NCBI RefSeq assembly: GCF_004217145.1
Contig: NZ_SHKR01000019.1
Span: forward strand, 248,001 to 312,000
Length of the DNA stretch: 64,000 bases
Reading direction: 5' to 3'
Source: Kribbella rubisoli
Lineage (GTDB): Bacteria > Actinomycetota > Actinomycetes > Propionibacteriales > Kribbellaceae
The position numbers were made by a program, and so were the translations under genes. Of this stretch, positions 34,641-43,164 are shown piece after piece. The notes under the pieces are model-generated. The model saw nothing but the letters and a program-made list of their open reading frames with translations. It did no database searches and had not been told where the DNA came from. Position 1 is the stretch's first letter, and the number at the start of each line of letters is the position of its first letter.

Positions 34641-34702
34641 ACCTCCCTCCTCCTCCTTTTTCTTTCCTTCCTCTCCTCCACCCAGAACAGAAGGAAGGAA
34701 AG
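34641..34702. other. Pyrimidine tract and inverted repeat in a divergent intergenic region
   Basis: Between the ABC gene and the GTG at 34731, about 40 bases are almost all C and T on the plus strand. An 11-bp inverted repeat (34662-34672 with 34692-34702, core CTTTCCTTCC/GGAAGGAAAG) follows with a 19-nt loop. Both promoters of the divergent pair should be in this segment. The repeat may be an operator or a leader hairpin. Confidence 0.45.
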
Positions 34703-34730
34703 CGGAGAAGGTGGGAATTAGGATCGAGTT

Positions 34731-35372
34731 GTGACCGACTACAGCCGGGTAGAACGACTTGCGCTCAGTGACCTGCTCGACCAGCTGGGGCCTGATCAGC
34801 CCACGCTGTGCGAGGGCTGGGACACCTATGACCTCGCGGTCCATCTGTACGTCCGGGAAGCTGATCCGATGGTCGGGCCGGGGCTGGTGATCCCGGCGCT
34901 CGCGGAGACCACCGCGCGGCGGATGAAGCGCGCGAAGGAGCGCTACAGCTTCACCGAGGTGGTCGACAAGTTCCGGCATGGTCCGCCGGCGGTCTCGATC
35001 TTCGCGCTGCCGAAGCTCGGTCACCAGCTCAACACGAGCGAGTACTTCATCCACCACGAGGACGTCCGCCGGGCCCAACCGTCGTACGAGATCCGCACGC
35101 TGCCGGCCGAGCAGCAGGAGGGTCTGTGGAAGGGCCTCCGGCTGGGTGCGCGGTCGATGATGCGGAAGGCGGCGAGCGGTGTCGTTCTGGCGCTGCCGGA
35201 CGGTACGTCGGTCGTCGCGAAGCGCCCCAACGAGCTGGGATCGGTCACGGTGACCGGTGCGCCGGGTGAGCTGGTGCTCTTCTGTTCCGGGCGTCAGCAG
35301 GTGGCCGACGTAAAGCTGGACGGTGATGCGGAGCCGATCGAGCGACTCCGCAACGCGTCATTTGGGGTGTGA
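34731..35372 (+). CDS. TIGR03085-family putative metal-binding protein
   Basis: A 213-residue actinobacterial protein of the DinB/maleylpyruvate-isomerase-like four-helix superfamily. The N-terminus (LALSDLLDQLGPDQPTLCEGWDTYDLAVHL) carries the superfamily pattern in which a histidine on helix 2 is a metal ligand. The segment NTSEYFIHHEDVRRAQP provides two more histidines, as in TIGR03085. The start is a GTG at 34731 with AGGA upstream. The reaction is unknown; relatives use mycothiol. Its 3' end overlaps the convergent DedA gene by 15 bp. Confidence 0.85.
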   Translation: MTDYSRVERLALSDLLDQLGPDQPTLCEGWDTYDLAVHLYVREADPMVGPGLVIPALAETTARRMKRAKERYSFTEVVDKFRHGPPAVSIFALPKLGHQLNTSEYFIHHEDVRRAQPSYEIRTLPAEQQEGLWKGLRLGARSMMRKAASGVVLALPDGTSVVAKRPNELGSVTVTGAPGELVLFCSGRQQVADVKLDGDAEPIERLRNASFGV

Positions 35373-35939
35373 TTTACGCCGGTGGCGCTGGATGAGGCTG
35401 CTGACGACGGTGGTGAGGATGACTAGCACGATCGCCGCCAGCACGCCCTGCCACGGCTCGTCGAACAGCGCGTAGCCGAGCAGTCCGATCGCCATGTAGA
35501 CCGCGGCCCACAGCGACGACGCGGCCAGATCGACCAGCGCGAACCGCTCCCACGGGTACCCGGCCAGGCCGGCCGCCAGCAGTACGGGCACGCGTCCGCC
35601 GGGGATCAGCCGCGACGTCAGCAGCACGCCGATCTCGTGCTCGGACAACCTGTCCCGGAGCGCGTCGAGCGACGCGTTGTCCCGCAACCAGCCGATCCGC
35701 TTGGCCAATCGCTCACCGCCGAAGCGGCACCCGGCGTACACGATCAGGTCGCCGACATACGCCCCGGCCGCGCCTGCGATCAGCACTCCGACCAGCCCTA
35801 TCGGGTTGCTGTGCGACGCCAGTACGGCGCCCGCGGAGACCGCAGCGCCCGTCGGCAGCACAGGAAGCACCGCCCCGATCAACACCGCACCGGCCAGCGC
35901 GAACAAGTACCAAAGGTCGAACTTGGTGTCCCCGCTCAT
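35358..35939 (-). CDS. DedA/SNARE-associated-family membrane protein
   Basis: A 193-residue membrane protein. It has the DedA pattern of a hydrophobic N-terminus (YLFALAGAVLIGAVLPVLPTG), a reentrant GAYVGDLIVYAGCRFGGE segment and SRLIPGGRVPVLLAAGLAGYPWERF, the conserved R...G.R motif. Two more helices follow. DedA proteins include phospholipid and undecaprenyl-phosphate flippases. I chose ATG 35939, which overlaps the MBL-fold gene stop by 4 bp; the family pattern begins there. It is last in the phosphodiesterase-MBL-DedA operon. Confidence 0.85.
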   Translation of the reverse strand: MSGDTKFDLWYLFALAGAVLIGAVLPVLPTGAAVSAGAVLASHSNPIGLVGVLIAGAAGAYVGDLIVYAGCRFGGERLAKRIGWLRDNASLDALRDRLSEHEIGVLLTSRLIPGGRVPVLLAAGLAGYPWERFALVDLAASSLWAAVYMAIGLLGYALFDEPWQGVLAAIVLVILTTVVSSLIQRHRRKSHPK

Positions 35940-36700
35940 GCGGGCACCTCGAACGACTCGCCTGGCACCAAGAGCTCCACCTTCACCGAGGGGTCCACCT
36001 CGGCCATCGCGGCCCGGAACCTGTCCCCCGGTGGCAGGAACAACTCCGGCTTGACCCAATCGAAACCGATCGGCCAGAACGTCCCGAAATGTACCGGGAC
36101 CGCCCTCGAAGCGCCGACCCGCCGCACCGCCTCGGCCGCTCGCACCGGATCCAGATGCCCCGGTCCCAGCGACGGCCCCCATCCACCGACCGGCACCAGC
36201 GCCAGGTCAACCTGACCGGCCTCCGCCGCCAACCCGTCGTACAGATCCGTATCGCCTGCGAACCAGACGCTCGGCGAGCTGTCGATCCGGTACCCCACCG
36301 CCTGCGCGGAGTACGACGACCACGGCAGCCGCCGCCCGTCGTGATGCGCCGTGACAGCGGTGATCTCGAGCGACCCGATCTTGATTTGATTGCCCGGGGC
36401 AACTTCGATACAGCGCTCGGAGTACGCCGGTCCGCTGTCGGCGTGGATCAGCTTCGCCGCGCCGCGCGGCACCACCAGCGCGGCGTCGGGCGCGACCATC
36501 GGCAGCGAGGTGAGGTGCAGGTGGTCGGCGTGCAGGTGCGAGATCAGCACCGCGTCGCAGTGCCCCGCCTCGGGCGACGGGTTCGGACCGCGGCGGCGGC
36601 GCAGGTGCGCGATCCGCGACGTCAGCACCGGATCGGTCAGGAGCCGCGTGCCGTTCGCCTCGATGGTGGTGGTGGCGTGCCCCCACCAGGTGATTCGCAC
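35936..36700 (-). CDS. MBL-fold metal-dependent hydrolase (UlaG/YtnP-like)
   Basis: A 254-residue metallo-beta-lactamase-fold hydrolase. It opens RITWWGHATTTIEANGTRLLTDPVL, typical of the UlaG-like group. Metal ligands are HLHADH, the histidine pair in VTAHHDGRR, FAGDTDLYD, and VPVHFGTFWP. N-acyl-phosphatidylethanolamine phospholipase D and the L-ascorbate lactonase share this arrangement, so a phosphodiester or lactone substrate is possible. The start is a GTG at 36700, 3 bp after the upstream stop. Confidence 0.87.
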   Translation of the reverse strand: MRITWWGHATTTIEANGTRLLTDPVLTSRIAHLRRRRGPNPSPEAGHCDAVLISHLHADHLHLTSLPMVAPDAALVVPRGAAKLIHADSGPAYSERCIEVAPGNQIKIGSLEITAVTAHHDGRRLPWSSYSAQAVGYRIDSSPSVWFAGDTDLYDGLAAEAGQVDLALVPVGGWGPSLGPGHLDPVRAAEAVRRVGASRAVPVHFGTFWPIGFDWVKPELFLPPGDRFRAAMAEVDPSVKVELLVPGESFEVPA

Positions 36701-36703
36701 GCT

Positions 36704-38809
36704 TCAGGCCTCAACCTTCGACTCGACCGGTTCCTCCAGGTCCTTGCGGTGCCCCAACTGCTCCAGCCAGCCGACGAGCACCTCATGGACCGCATCGGAG
36801 CCTACGGGAGCCTTGTTCAGCTCCCAGCGCGACGGGTGCACCAGGACCGCGTCGGTCTGCCAGCCGCCGATCCCGCCGTGGCATCCGACCAGCTCCTCGA
36901 ATGCCGCCACCTCGTGCGTGTAGTCGTCCAGCCGGCTGACCACGACGAGGTCCCCGTTGTGCGCCATCTCTGCCTGCCGGAGCATCGAGGCGGCCGCCAG
37001 CTCGCCGTACGGCGCGAGCGGGTCCTCCCCCTCGACCCGGCCGGACCGCAGTACATGGACCCCGGCCCGACCGATCGCGACCGGTCCTTCGGCGAGCGAG
37101 TCGACCACGACGAACCCGATGCCGGGATGGGTGGCGAGGCCCGGGATCAGCTTCGGATGCAGCAGCTCGACCTCTTCCAGCGGCACCCGGCCGGGCGTGG
37201 TGGCGAGGTAGAGCAGCGCCAGGTTCCCGGACGCGGTGACGACCATCTGCTCGTCGGCGGCGACCGGCGGCTCGCAGTCCTTCGGACCGAGCTCGACCTC
37301 GCCGCTCTTCACGTGCAGCGCCTTCCGGGTCACTGAACCGGCCACGCTGCGGCGCATCGCCAGCTCGGTGAGGAACGCGTTCACCGGACCCCAGCCCTCG
37401 GACCTGCCGACCGCCGAGACCGGCTCCTTGGTGGTGTCGACGAGGTCGTCGACCACCTCGGTCAGCGTCCGGCCGTACCGCTGGTGGAACGTCGAGCCCT
37501 GGCTCTGACCGTGGTCGGACAGCACGACGATCTCGTACGAGTGCGGCAGGATGTCGATGATCCGCTGGAGCGCACCGAGCACCCGGTCCAGGCCTTCGAG
37601 GGTCTGCAGCGACTCGGCCCGGGTCGGGCCGGCGTGGTGCGCGACCTCGTCGTAGTCGACGAAGTCGCAGTAGATGACCGGCGTGCCTTGGACCAGCTCG
37701 TCGGTGATCAGCGAGACGTTCAGGTCGCGGAGCAGGACGTTGGTGATCGCGCGCAGGAAGATGTACCCGCCGCCGCGCTTCACCCGCGGGACCAGATGCC
37801 GGACGCGTTGCCGGCGGGCCTGGTGCAGCTCCTTGATCATCTCCGCGACGCACAGGATCAGCCCGCGGGCGGCGCCCTGCGGGCTGGAGAAGAACCGGAC
37901 GTACCCGCGGCTGCGGCTGTTCGGCAGGGCGGCCCGGCTGAACACCAGCTCGCACTTGTCCGCGTCGCCGGACCAGTTGTTGCTGATGCTGACGCCGCCG
38001 TCCGCGAGCAGGCCGCGACCGGTCGACATCCGCTCCTCGAGCTCCGCCGCGTCCCGGCCACGGTTCGTGACCATCACCCGGCCGGTCTCCTTCTCGTACC
38101 ACCGGAACGCCGGGATGTGCTTCGAGCCGCCGTGCAAGATCCCGGCCTGGCTCGCCGGCGTAGTCGCCGGTACGCCGGTGTGCCAGGCGAGCATCGAGTG
38201 GTTGCCGTCCCGGATCCAGCCGCCCAGGTTCGGCAGGTTGCCGGCCAGGACCATCCAGTTGAGCAGCGGCGCGGACAGCCCGTCGATCTGGATGATCAGC
38301 AGCCCGGTCTTCGGCGCGGGCTGGATCCGCCGGGCCCGGCGGTGCACGACCCGCATCACCTCGGCGACGTACGCGTCGTCACTGCCGGCGTACGCGACCC
38401 AGCCGACGAAGGCGCTGATCGACGACATCCAGATGGCCACCAGCACCGGCGCCTCGACCCCGCCGTGCAGATTCACGCCGGGGTCGACGGTGATCGCGAG
38501 GTAGACGACTCCGAACTGTGACAGCAGCCCGCCGATCAGTACGCCGAGCGAGCCGATCAGCACCGCGACACCGGCCAGAATCCAGCGCATCAGCACCGAG
38601 AACACCGCCAGCAGCACGACCAGCCGGAAGATCGGCAGCCGGCCGTCGCTGCTGATCTGCGGCAGCGTCCAGAACGTGATGATCAGCGAGATCAGCGACG
38701 CGAGACCGCCGTACAACATCGCTTGCAGGCCGCGGCCGGTACGGCGGAGATCCAGCCACACCGGTCGCCGCCGCCGGTCGTCGTACACCCGTTCTGGTGG
38801 TTTCGCCAT
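36704..38809 (-). CDS. Membrane-bound phosphodiesterase/nucleotide pyrophosphatase-type protein
   Basis: A 701-residue protein. The N-terminus (about 25-150) has four membrane helices, similar to the phage-holin-like (Mycobacterium holin) segment. The rest is an alkaline-phosphatase-superfamily domain of the type I phosphodiesterase group. Metal and nucleophile motifs are LIIQIDGLSAPLLNW, GVPATTPASQAGILHG (Thr nucleophile), DFVDYDEVAHHAGP, VVLSDHGQSQGS and, near the end, VGCHGGIGGWQTD. The catalytic part probably faces the cytoplasm or the outside depending on the four-helix topology. It begins an operon with the MBL hydrolase and DedA protein. Confidence 0.83.
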   Translation of the reverse strand: MAKPPERVYDDRRRRPVWLDLRRTGRGLQAMLYGGLASLISLIITFWTLPQISSDGRLPIFRLVVLLAVFSVLMRWILAGVAVLIGSLGVLIGGLLSQFGVVYLAITVDPGVNLHGGVEAPVLVAIWMSSISAFVGWVAYAGSDDAYVAEVMRVVHRRARRIQPAPKTGLLIIQIDGLSAPLLNWMVLAGNLPNLGGWIRDGNHSMLAWHTGVPATTPASQAGILHGGSKHIPAFRWYEKETGRVMVTNRGRDAAELEERMSTGRGLLADGGVSISNNWSGDADKCELVFSRAALPNSRSRGYVRFFSSPQGAARGLILCVAEMIKELHQARRQRVRHLVPRVKRGGGYIFLRAITNVLLRDLNVSLITDELVQGTPVIYCDFVDYDEVAHHAGPTRAESLQTLEGLDRVLGALQRIIDILPHSYEIVVLSDHGQSQGSTFHQRYGRTLTEVVDDLVDTTKEPVSAVGRSEGWGPVNAFLTELAMRRSVAGSVTRKALHVKSGEVELGPKDCEPPVAADEQMVVTASGNLALLYLATTPGRVPLEEVELLHPKLIPGLATHPGIGFVVVDSLAEGPVAIGRAGVHVLRSGRVEGEDPLAPYGELAAASMLRQAEMAHNGDLVVVSRLDDYTHEVAAFEELVGCHGGIGGWQTDAVLVHPSRWELNKAPVGSDAVHEVLVGWLEQLGHRKDLEEPVESKVEA

Positions 38810-38834
38810 CGCTTGCTTCGTACTCCCCGTTCGT

Positions 38835-38875
38835 CACCCCGTAGGCATCTTGGTGCACTACGAGACTACGGGGTG
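38835..38875 (-). terminator. Hairpin after the GH43 remnant
   Basis: A perfect 10-bp inverted repeat CACCCCGTAG/CTACGGGGTG (38835-38844 with 38866-38875) with a 21-nt loop lies directly past the stop at 38877 and before the next start at 38809. It is well placed as the terminator of the original glycosidase gene. Confidence 0.55.
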
Positions 38876-38876
38876 C

Positions 38877-39528
38877 CTACTGCACTTCGAGGTAGTCCAC
38901 CTCGGTGTACAGATCGCCTTTGGTCAGCCGGATCGTGTTCCAGCCGGCGTTGAGCGTGACCGACACCGAGCTCTCGTGCCAGTTGTCCCAGCCGGTGACC
39001 GGGTAGCCGACCGAGCCCGCGTTGTTGCCGTTGACAACGAGACCGTGGCTCGCGGTGGACGTCGATCCGTTGGCGTACCCGACGTACAGCGTGTAGCTGC
39101 CCGCGACCGGCGCGAAGACCGTGTTCTCGACCCAGGAGTCGGCGTAGTCGATGTACGCGACCACCTTGCCGTCCGAGGCGCCGGCGGCGTTGGCCCGGAC
39201 GCTGCAGTGGTTGAGCGTGCCGCGCTCAGCCTCGTACCGGACCCGGCTCCCACGGACCACCGGGTAATCGTTCGCCCAGCCGATGTCGGCGACGTAGAGA
39301 TGCCGCTGGTTGCCGACCCAGCCGTGCAGGAAGATCTTGTTGTCGACCACGTCCGCACCACCTGGTCCGCAGACGGCGTTGTCGAACGTCGCTGTCGTCA
39401 TCAACGGCCGGTACGCCGTTGTCCACGGCCCGCCGAGGCTCGTCGAGGTCGCGTACGACGTGAGGTAGTTGCAGTCGTTGTACCCGCCGCCGGAGAACTG
39501 CCAGAGCAATAGTCAGAAGTCGTCGCAT
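38877..39528 (-). pseudogene. Remnant of a secreted GH43 glycosidase with a C-terminal CBM6-type module
   Basis: The original start survives: GAGGAG 5 nt before ATG 39528, followed by MRRLLTIALAVL, the beginning of a signal peptide. The sequence then jumps directly into the end of a GH43 arabinanase/xylosidase domain, in another frame: QFSGGGYNDCNYLTSYATS, AVCGPGGADVVDNKIFLHGW. That frame continues through YPVVRGSRVRYEAERGTLNHC into a carbohydrate-binding module (YEAERG ... WNTIRLTKGDLYTEVDYLEV) and stops at 38877. About the first 250-300 residues, including the catalytic Asp and Glu, are missing. A 210-codon frame from a TTG remains but would lack a signal peptide. Confidence 0.78.
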
Positions 39529-39684
39529 GGGTGACTCCTCAGGTGGGGCGGATACCTGTACGACGAACTTTTCCATCGATTCACCTGGAACGCGAGACCT
39601 CAATCCCGCCGATCCCTGGACCTGGAGTCGTTCGAGGTAGAGACTCCGGCTAGTTGTTTTCCGCCTGGTTTGAGGGAGTGTCTC

Positions 39685-41253
39685 GTGAGTCATTTACCGA
39701 GAGTGTCGGGACGCGGGTTGGTCGCGGGGCTGGCCGCGGTCGCAGCAGTTGTCGGCGGTGTCGCGACGCAATCCAGCGGCGCGCCGACCGCAGTACAAGA
39801 GACGGCGTTGCAGCAGCGGCTCGACGGGCTGCTGAACGACAGCCGGTACGACGGGTCGCAGGTCGAGCTCGTGGTCCGCGACGCGACCACCGGGGAGACG
39901 CTGTACAACCGCAACGGCGACCAGCGGATGCTGCCCGCCTCGAACACCAAGCTGTTCATCTCGACGGCCGCGATGCACGTGCTCGGCCCGTCGTACCGCT
40001 TCCACACCGACGTACTCGCCACCGCACCCGTCCGCGGTGGGAAGCTGCGCGGTGACCTCTACCTGAAGGGGTACGGCGACCCGACCGCGCTGGAGTCCGA
40101 CTACGCCGGCCTGGCCAAGCAGCTGAAGGCGGCCGGCGTACGGCGGGTGGACGGCGACCTGATCGCGGACGACTCGTACTTCGACCACGTCCGGCTCGGT
40201 GACAGCTGGGCCTGGGACGACGAGCCGTTCTACTACAACGCCCAGATCTCCGCGCTGACGCTCGCCCCGAACACCGACTACGACTCCGGTACGGCGATCG
40301 TCGAGAGCCGCCCCGGCGCTGCCGCCGGTGCACCGGCCAAGCTGACTCTGGTCCCCGCGACCGGCGCGATCAAGCTGATCAACACCGCGACCACCGGCGC
40401 AGCCGGCACCTCCAACACCATCAGCGTCGAGCGCGACCACGGCACCAACGTCGTCCGAGTGAGCGGCTCGATCCCGCTCGGCGCCTCGGTCGACCAGGAG
40501 TGGACGACCGTCTGGGAGCCCGAGCTGTACGCCGCCGACGTGTTCCGCCGGGCGCTGACCGCGCAAGGCATCTCGGTCAGCGGCCACATCAAGAACTCGA
40601 CCACCCCGACCGGCGCCGCGCGGCTGGCCCGGGACGAGTCGATGACCGTCGGCGAGCTGCTCACGCCGTTCCTCAAGCTCTCGAACAACATGCACGCCGA
40701 GACGCTGGTCAAGGCGATGGGCGCGGTCGTCGAGGCCGACGGCAGCTGGCCGGCCGGGCTGGACGTGGTGACGAACTACGCGCAGAGCGTCGGCGTCGAC
40801 ACCAGCCGGATCCGGCTGTCCGACGGCTCCGGCCTGTCCCGCAAGGTGAACGTGACCGGTGACGCGATCACCGACATCCTGATCGCCGCGCGCAAGGAGC
40901 CGTGGTTCCAGCAGTGGTACGACGCCCTGCCGATCGCCGGCAACCCGGAACGGTTCGTCGGCGGCACGCTCCGCAGCCGGATGCAGAACACGCCGGCCGC
41001 GAACAACCTGCACGGCAAGACCGGATCGCTCACCGGCGTGACGGCGCTGTCCGGCTACGTGTCGAACGCGGACGGCCGCAAGCTGGTGTTCTCGATGATC
41101 AGCAACAACTACCTCAGCAGCCCGCGGGACATCGAGGACGCGGTCGGCGTCACGCTCGCGTCGTGGTCGGACCAGGGCGCTCCCCCGGCCGCGGTCAAGA
41201 CGTTCAAGTCCGCACAGACGCCGTGTGACCTGGAGTGGGACAAGGCCTGCTAA
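39685..41253 (+). CDS. dacB: D-alanyl-D-alanine carboxypeptidase/endopeptidase (PBP4 type, family S13)
   Basis: Penicillin-binding protein of class C that trims or opens peptidoglycan cross-links outside the membrane; 522 residues from the GTG at 39685, which has GGGAG 7 nt upstream. An N-terminal hydrophobic segment (GLVAGLAAVAAVVGGVA) is a signal peptide or anchor. The active-site motifs are ASNTK (Ser86-Lys89), LSNNMHAE for SxN, and HGKTGSLTG for KTG. The large insert between the first and second motifs is typical of S13 enzymes. A C-terminal tail contains two cysteines (PCDLEWDKAC). Confidence 0.93.
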   Translation: MSHLPRVSGRGLVAGLAAVAAVVGGVATQSSGAPTAVQETALQQRLDGLLNDSRYDGSQVELVVRDATTGETLYNRNGDQRMLPASNTKLFISTAAMHVLGPSYRFHTDVLATAPVRGGKLRGDLYLKGYGDPTALESDYAGLAKQLKAAGVRRVDGDLIADDSYFDHVRLGDSWAWDDEPFYYNAQISALTLAPNTDYDSGTAIVESRPGAAAGAPAKLTLVPATGAIKLINTATTGAAGTSNTISVERDHGTNVVRVSGSIPLGASVDQEWTTVWEPELYAADVFRRALTAQGISVSGHIKNSTTPTGAARLARDESMTVGELLTPFLKLSNNMHAETLVKAMGAVVEADGSWPAGLDVVTNYAQSVGVDTSRIRLSDGSGLSRKVNVTGDAITDILIAARKEPWFQQWYDALPIAGNPERFVGGTLRSRMQNTPAANNLHGKTGSLTGVTALSGYVSNADGRKLVFSMISNNYLSSPRDIEDAVGVTLASWSDQGAPPAAVKTFKSAQTPCDLEWDKAC

Positions 41254-41293
41254 TCAGGTCGACAGTACGGCGGTCGTTCACCACCATGAGTGC

Positions 41294-42247
41294 ATGACCG
41301 CCGTACTGCCATCCTCGTTCACCGTTCGTCCGCCGTCGAAGGAGGACGCCCAGGCGCTCCTCGAGCTGGTGTCGGACTACAACACCTCGGTGATCGGCTT
41401 CGCCGACTACACGCTGGAGGACGCGGAGGACGAGCTCACCGAGCCCGGGTTCACTGCAGAGACCGATGGGTGGTTGGTGTTCGACGGGGACCGCTTGGTC
41501 GGCTACGGCGCGGTCTTCGGTAAGGGCGACCACCGCCAGCTCGACCTGGATGTGGTGACCGCAGACCTGGCCGTGGAGACCTACCTGCTCGAGCGCATTC
41601 TCAGGCGTGCGGCGGAGTTTGCTGTGCAGTACGGGCATTCGTCCGTCCAGCTGGACGGAGGCAACTATCAGGTGGACGCCGCGCGCCGGGATCGCTTCGC
41701 CGGTTACGGTTTCGAGCCTGGCACGACGTTCCACCGGATGCGGATCGATCACGCCGAGCCGGTCGCCGTACCGGAGGTTCCGGCCGGGGTGACGGTACGG
41801 CGGGGTGCGCCGGACGAGGCGAGTCAGCGCGCGGGGCACGCCGTACTGAATGAGAGTTTCGAGGGGCAGTTCGGGTTCACGCCGCGGTCGTTCGAGGAGT
41901 GGCACGCGGCGCAGGAGAACTTCTCGGCGTTCGACTGGTCGCAGCTGACGTTGCTCGAACTCGACGGTGAGGTCGTGGCGATCCGGTCGTGCACGAGCCA
42001 GTTCGTCGGGGACGAGAACTGCGGGTACATCGGCCGGTTGGGCGTGCTGGACAAGGCGCGCGGGAAGGGGCTGGCGAAGTTCCTGCTGCGGGACCAGTTC
42101 GCGCTCGACGCAGCGGCGGGCCGGGCCGGCACGATCCTCCACGTCGACACCAACAATCCGACACCCGCCCTCGGCGTCTACCTGTCGGTCGGCATGCAGC
42201 CCACCCTCGTCATGGAGGTCCTGCGCCGCGAGGTAACCGCCGCATGA
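41294..42247 (+). CDS. GNAT-family acetyltransferase, tandem paralogue 1
   Basis: A 317-residue protein with two GNAT-like halves. The N-terminal half (FTVRPPSKEDAQALLELV ... VGYGAV) is degenerate. The C-terminal half begins VTVRRGAPDEASQRAGHAV and has the acetyl-CoA loop YIGRLGVLDKARGKGLAKFLLRDQF followed by HVDTNNPTPALGVYLSVGM. This architecture resembles MshD-type mycothiol synthases, but the substrate is unknown. I chose ATG 41294. Its TGA overlaps the next start by 4 bp. Confidence 0.85.
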   Translation: MTAVLPSSFTVRPPSKEDAQALLELVSDYNTSVIGFADYTLEDAEDELTEPGFTAETDGWLVFDGDRLVGYGAVFGKGDHRQLDLDVVTADLAVETYLLERILRRAAEFAVQYGHSSVQLDGGNYQVDAARRDRFAGYGFEPGTTFHRMRIDHAEPVAVPEVPAGVTVRRGAPDEASQRAGHAVLNESFEGQFGFTPRSFEEWHAAQENFSAFDWSQLTLLELDGEVVAIRSCTSQFVGDENCGYIGRLGVLDKARGKGLAKFLLRDQFALDAAAGRAGTILHVDTNNPTPALGVYLSVGMQPTLVMEVLRREVTAA

Positions 42248-43164
42248 CCCTTCCCGCGGGTTACACATCCCGCCCGATGGTTCTGCAAGACGCACCCGTC
42301 ATCGCCGAGCAGTCCGCGGCGTACACCTCCGCCCTCCTGGGCTTCCCCAAACACAGCCCCGAAGACGTCGCCAACTACCTCCGCGACCCCGGCATCAACC
42401 TCCGAACCGACGGCTGGGTGGTACTCACCCCTGACGGCCACTTCGCCGGCTCCGCAACCGCAGTCACCACGCCCACCCACCTAAACGTCGACATCCTGAG
42501 CCAACACCCAGCCGTCCTGAACTGGCTCCTCACCCAAGCCGAACACCGCGCCGGTGGTGAGGCTGTGGTGCGGGTGGGTGTGATTCGGCAGGACCGCATG
42601 CTGCCCGATGTGCTGCTTGCGCGGGGGTTTGTGGTTGGTACCTCGGTGCAGCGGATGCGGATCGGATTCGACGGGCCGGTCGCTGCACCGTCTGTGCCGG
42701 ACGGGGTTGTTGTACGGCGGGGAGCGTTGGATGAGGCGAGCAGGCGGGCGGCGCACAGCGTGTTGATGGAGGCGTTCAAGGAGCAGCCTGGGGCGTTGCC
42801 GCGGCCGTTCGGGGAATGGGTGGAGTCGCGGGAGAGTCGGTCGACATTCGACTGGTCGCAGGTGACGCTCGTCGAGCTGGACGGCGAACCGGTGGGCGTG
42901 ACCGAGTGCAACGACAACTTCGTCAGCACCGACAACTGCGGGTACGTCGGCCGCCTCGCCGTCGTACCGTCTGCCCGCGGACGCGGTCTCGCAACGTTCC
43001 TCCTGCGCACCGCCTTCGCCACCGACGCGGCCGCCGGACGCGACGGCACGATCCTTCACGTCGACTCCAGCAACCCCACCCCGGCGGTCGCGCTCTACAC
43101 CGGCGTCGGCATGCGCCCGGACCTGATCAGCGACATCTGGCAGAGAACGATCCAGCCGGCCTGA
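42244..43164 (+). CDS. GNAT-family acetyltransferase, tandem paralogue 2
   Basis: A 306-residue paralogue of the preceding gene, with the same two-half layout. The C-terminal half matches closely: VVVRRGALDEASRRAAHSV, STFDWSQVTLVELDGE, NCGYVGRLAVVPSARGRGLATFLLR, HVDSSNPTPAVALYTGVGM. The pair therefore arose by tandem duplication and is translationally coupled (ATGA). Third-position use changes abruptly near 42540, from C-rich to G/T-rich. The last 38 bp overlap the convergent gene at 43127-43759. Confidence 0.85.
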   Translation: MTLPAGYTSRPMVLQDAPVIAEQSAAYTSALLGFPKHSPEDVANYLRDPGINLRTDGWVVLTPDGHFAGSATAVTTPTHLNVDILSQHPAVLNWLLTQAEHRAGGEAVVRVGVIRQDRMLPDVLLARGFVVGTSVQRMRIGFDGPVAAPSVPDGVVVRRGALDEASRRAAHSVLMEAFKEQPGALPRPFGEWVESRESRSTFDWSQVTLVELDGEPVGVTECNDNFVSTDNCGYVGRLAVVPSARGRGLATFLLRTAFATDAAAGRDGTILHVDSSNPTPAVALYTGVGMRPDLISDIWQRTIQPA

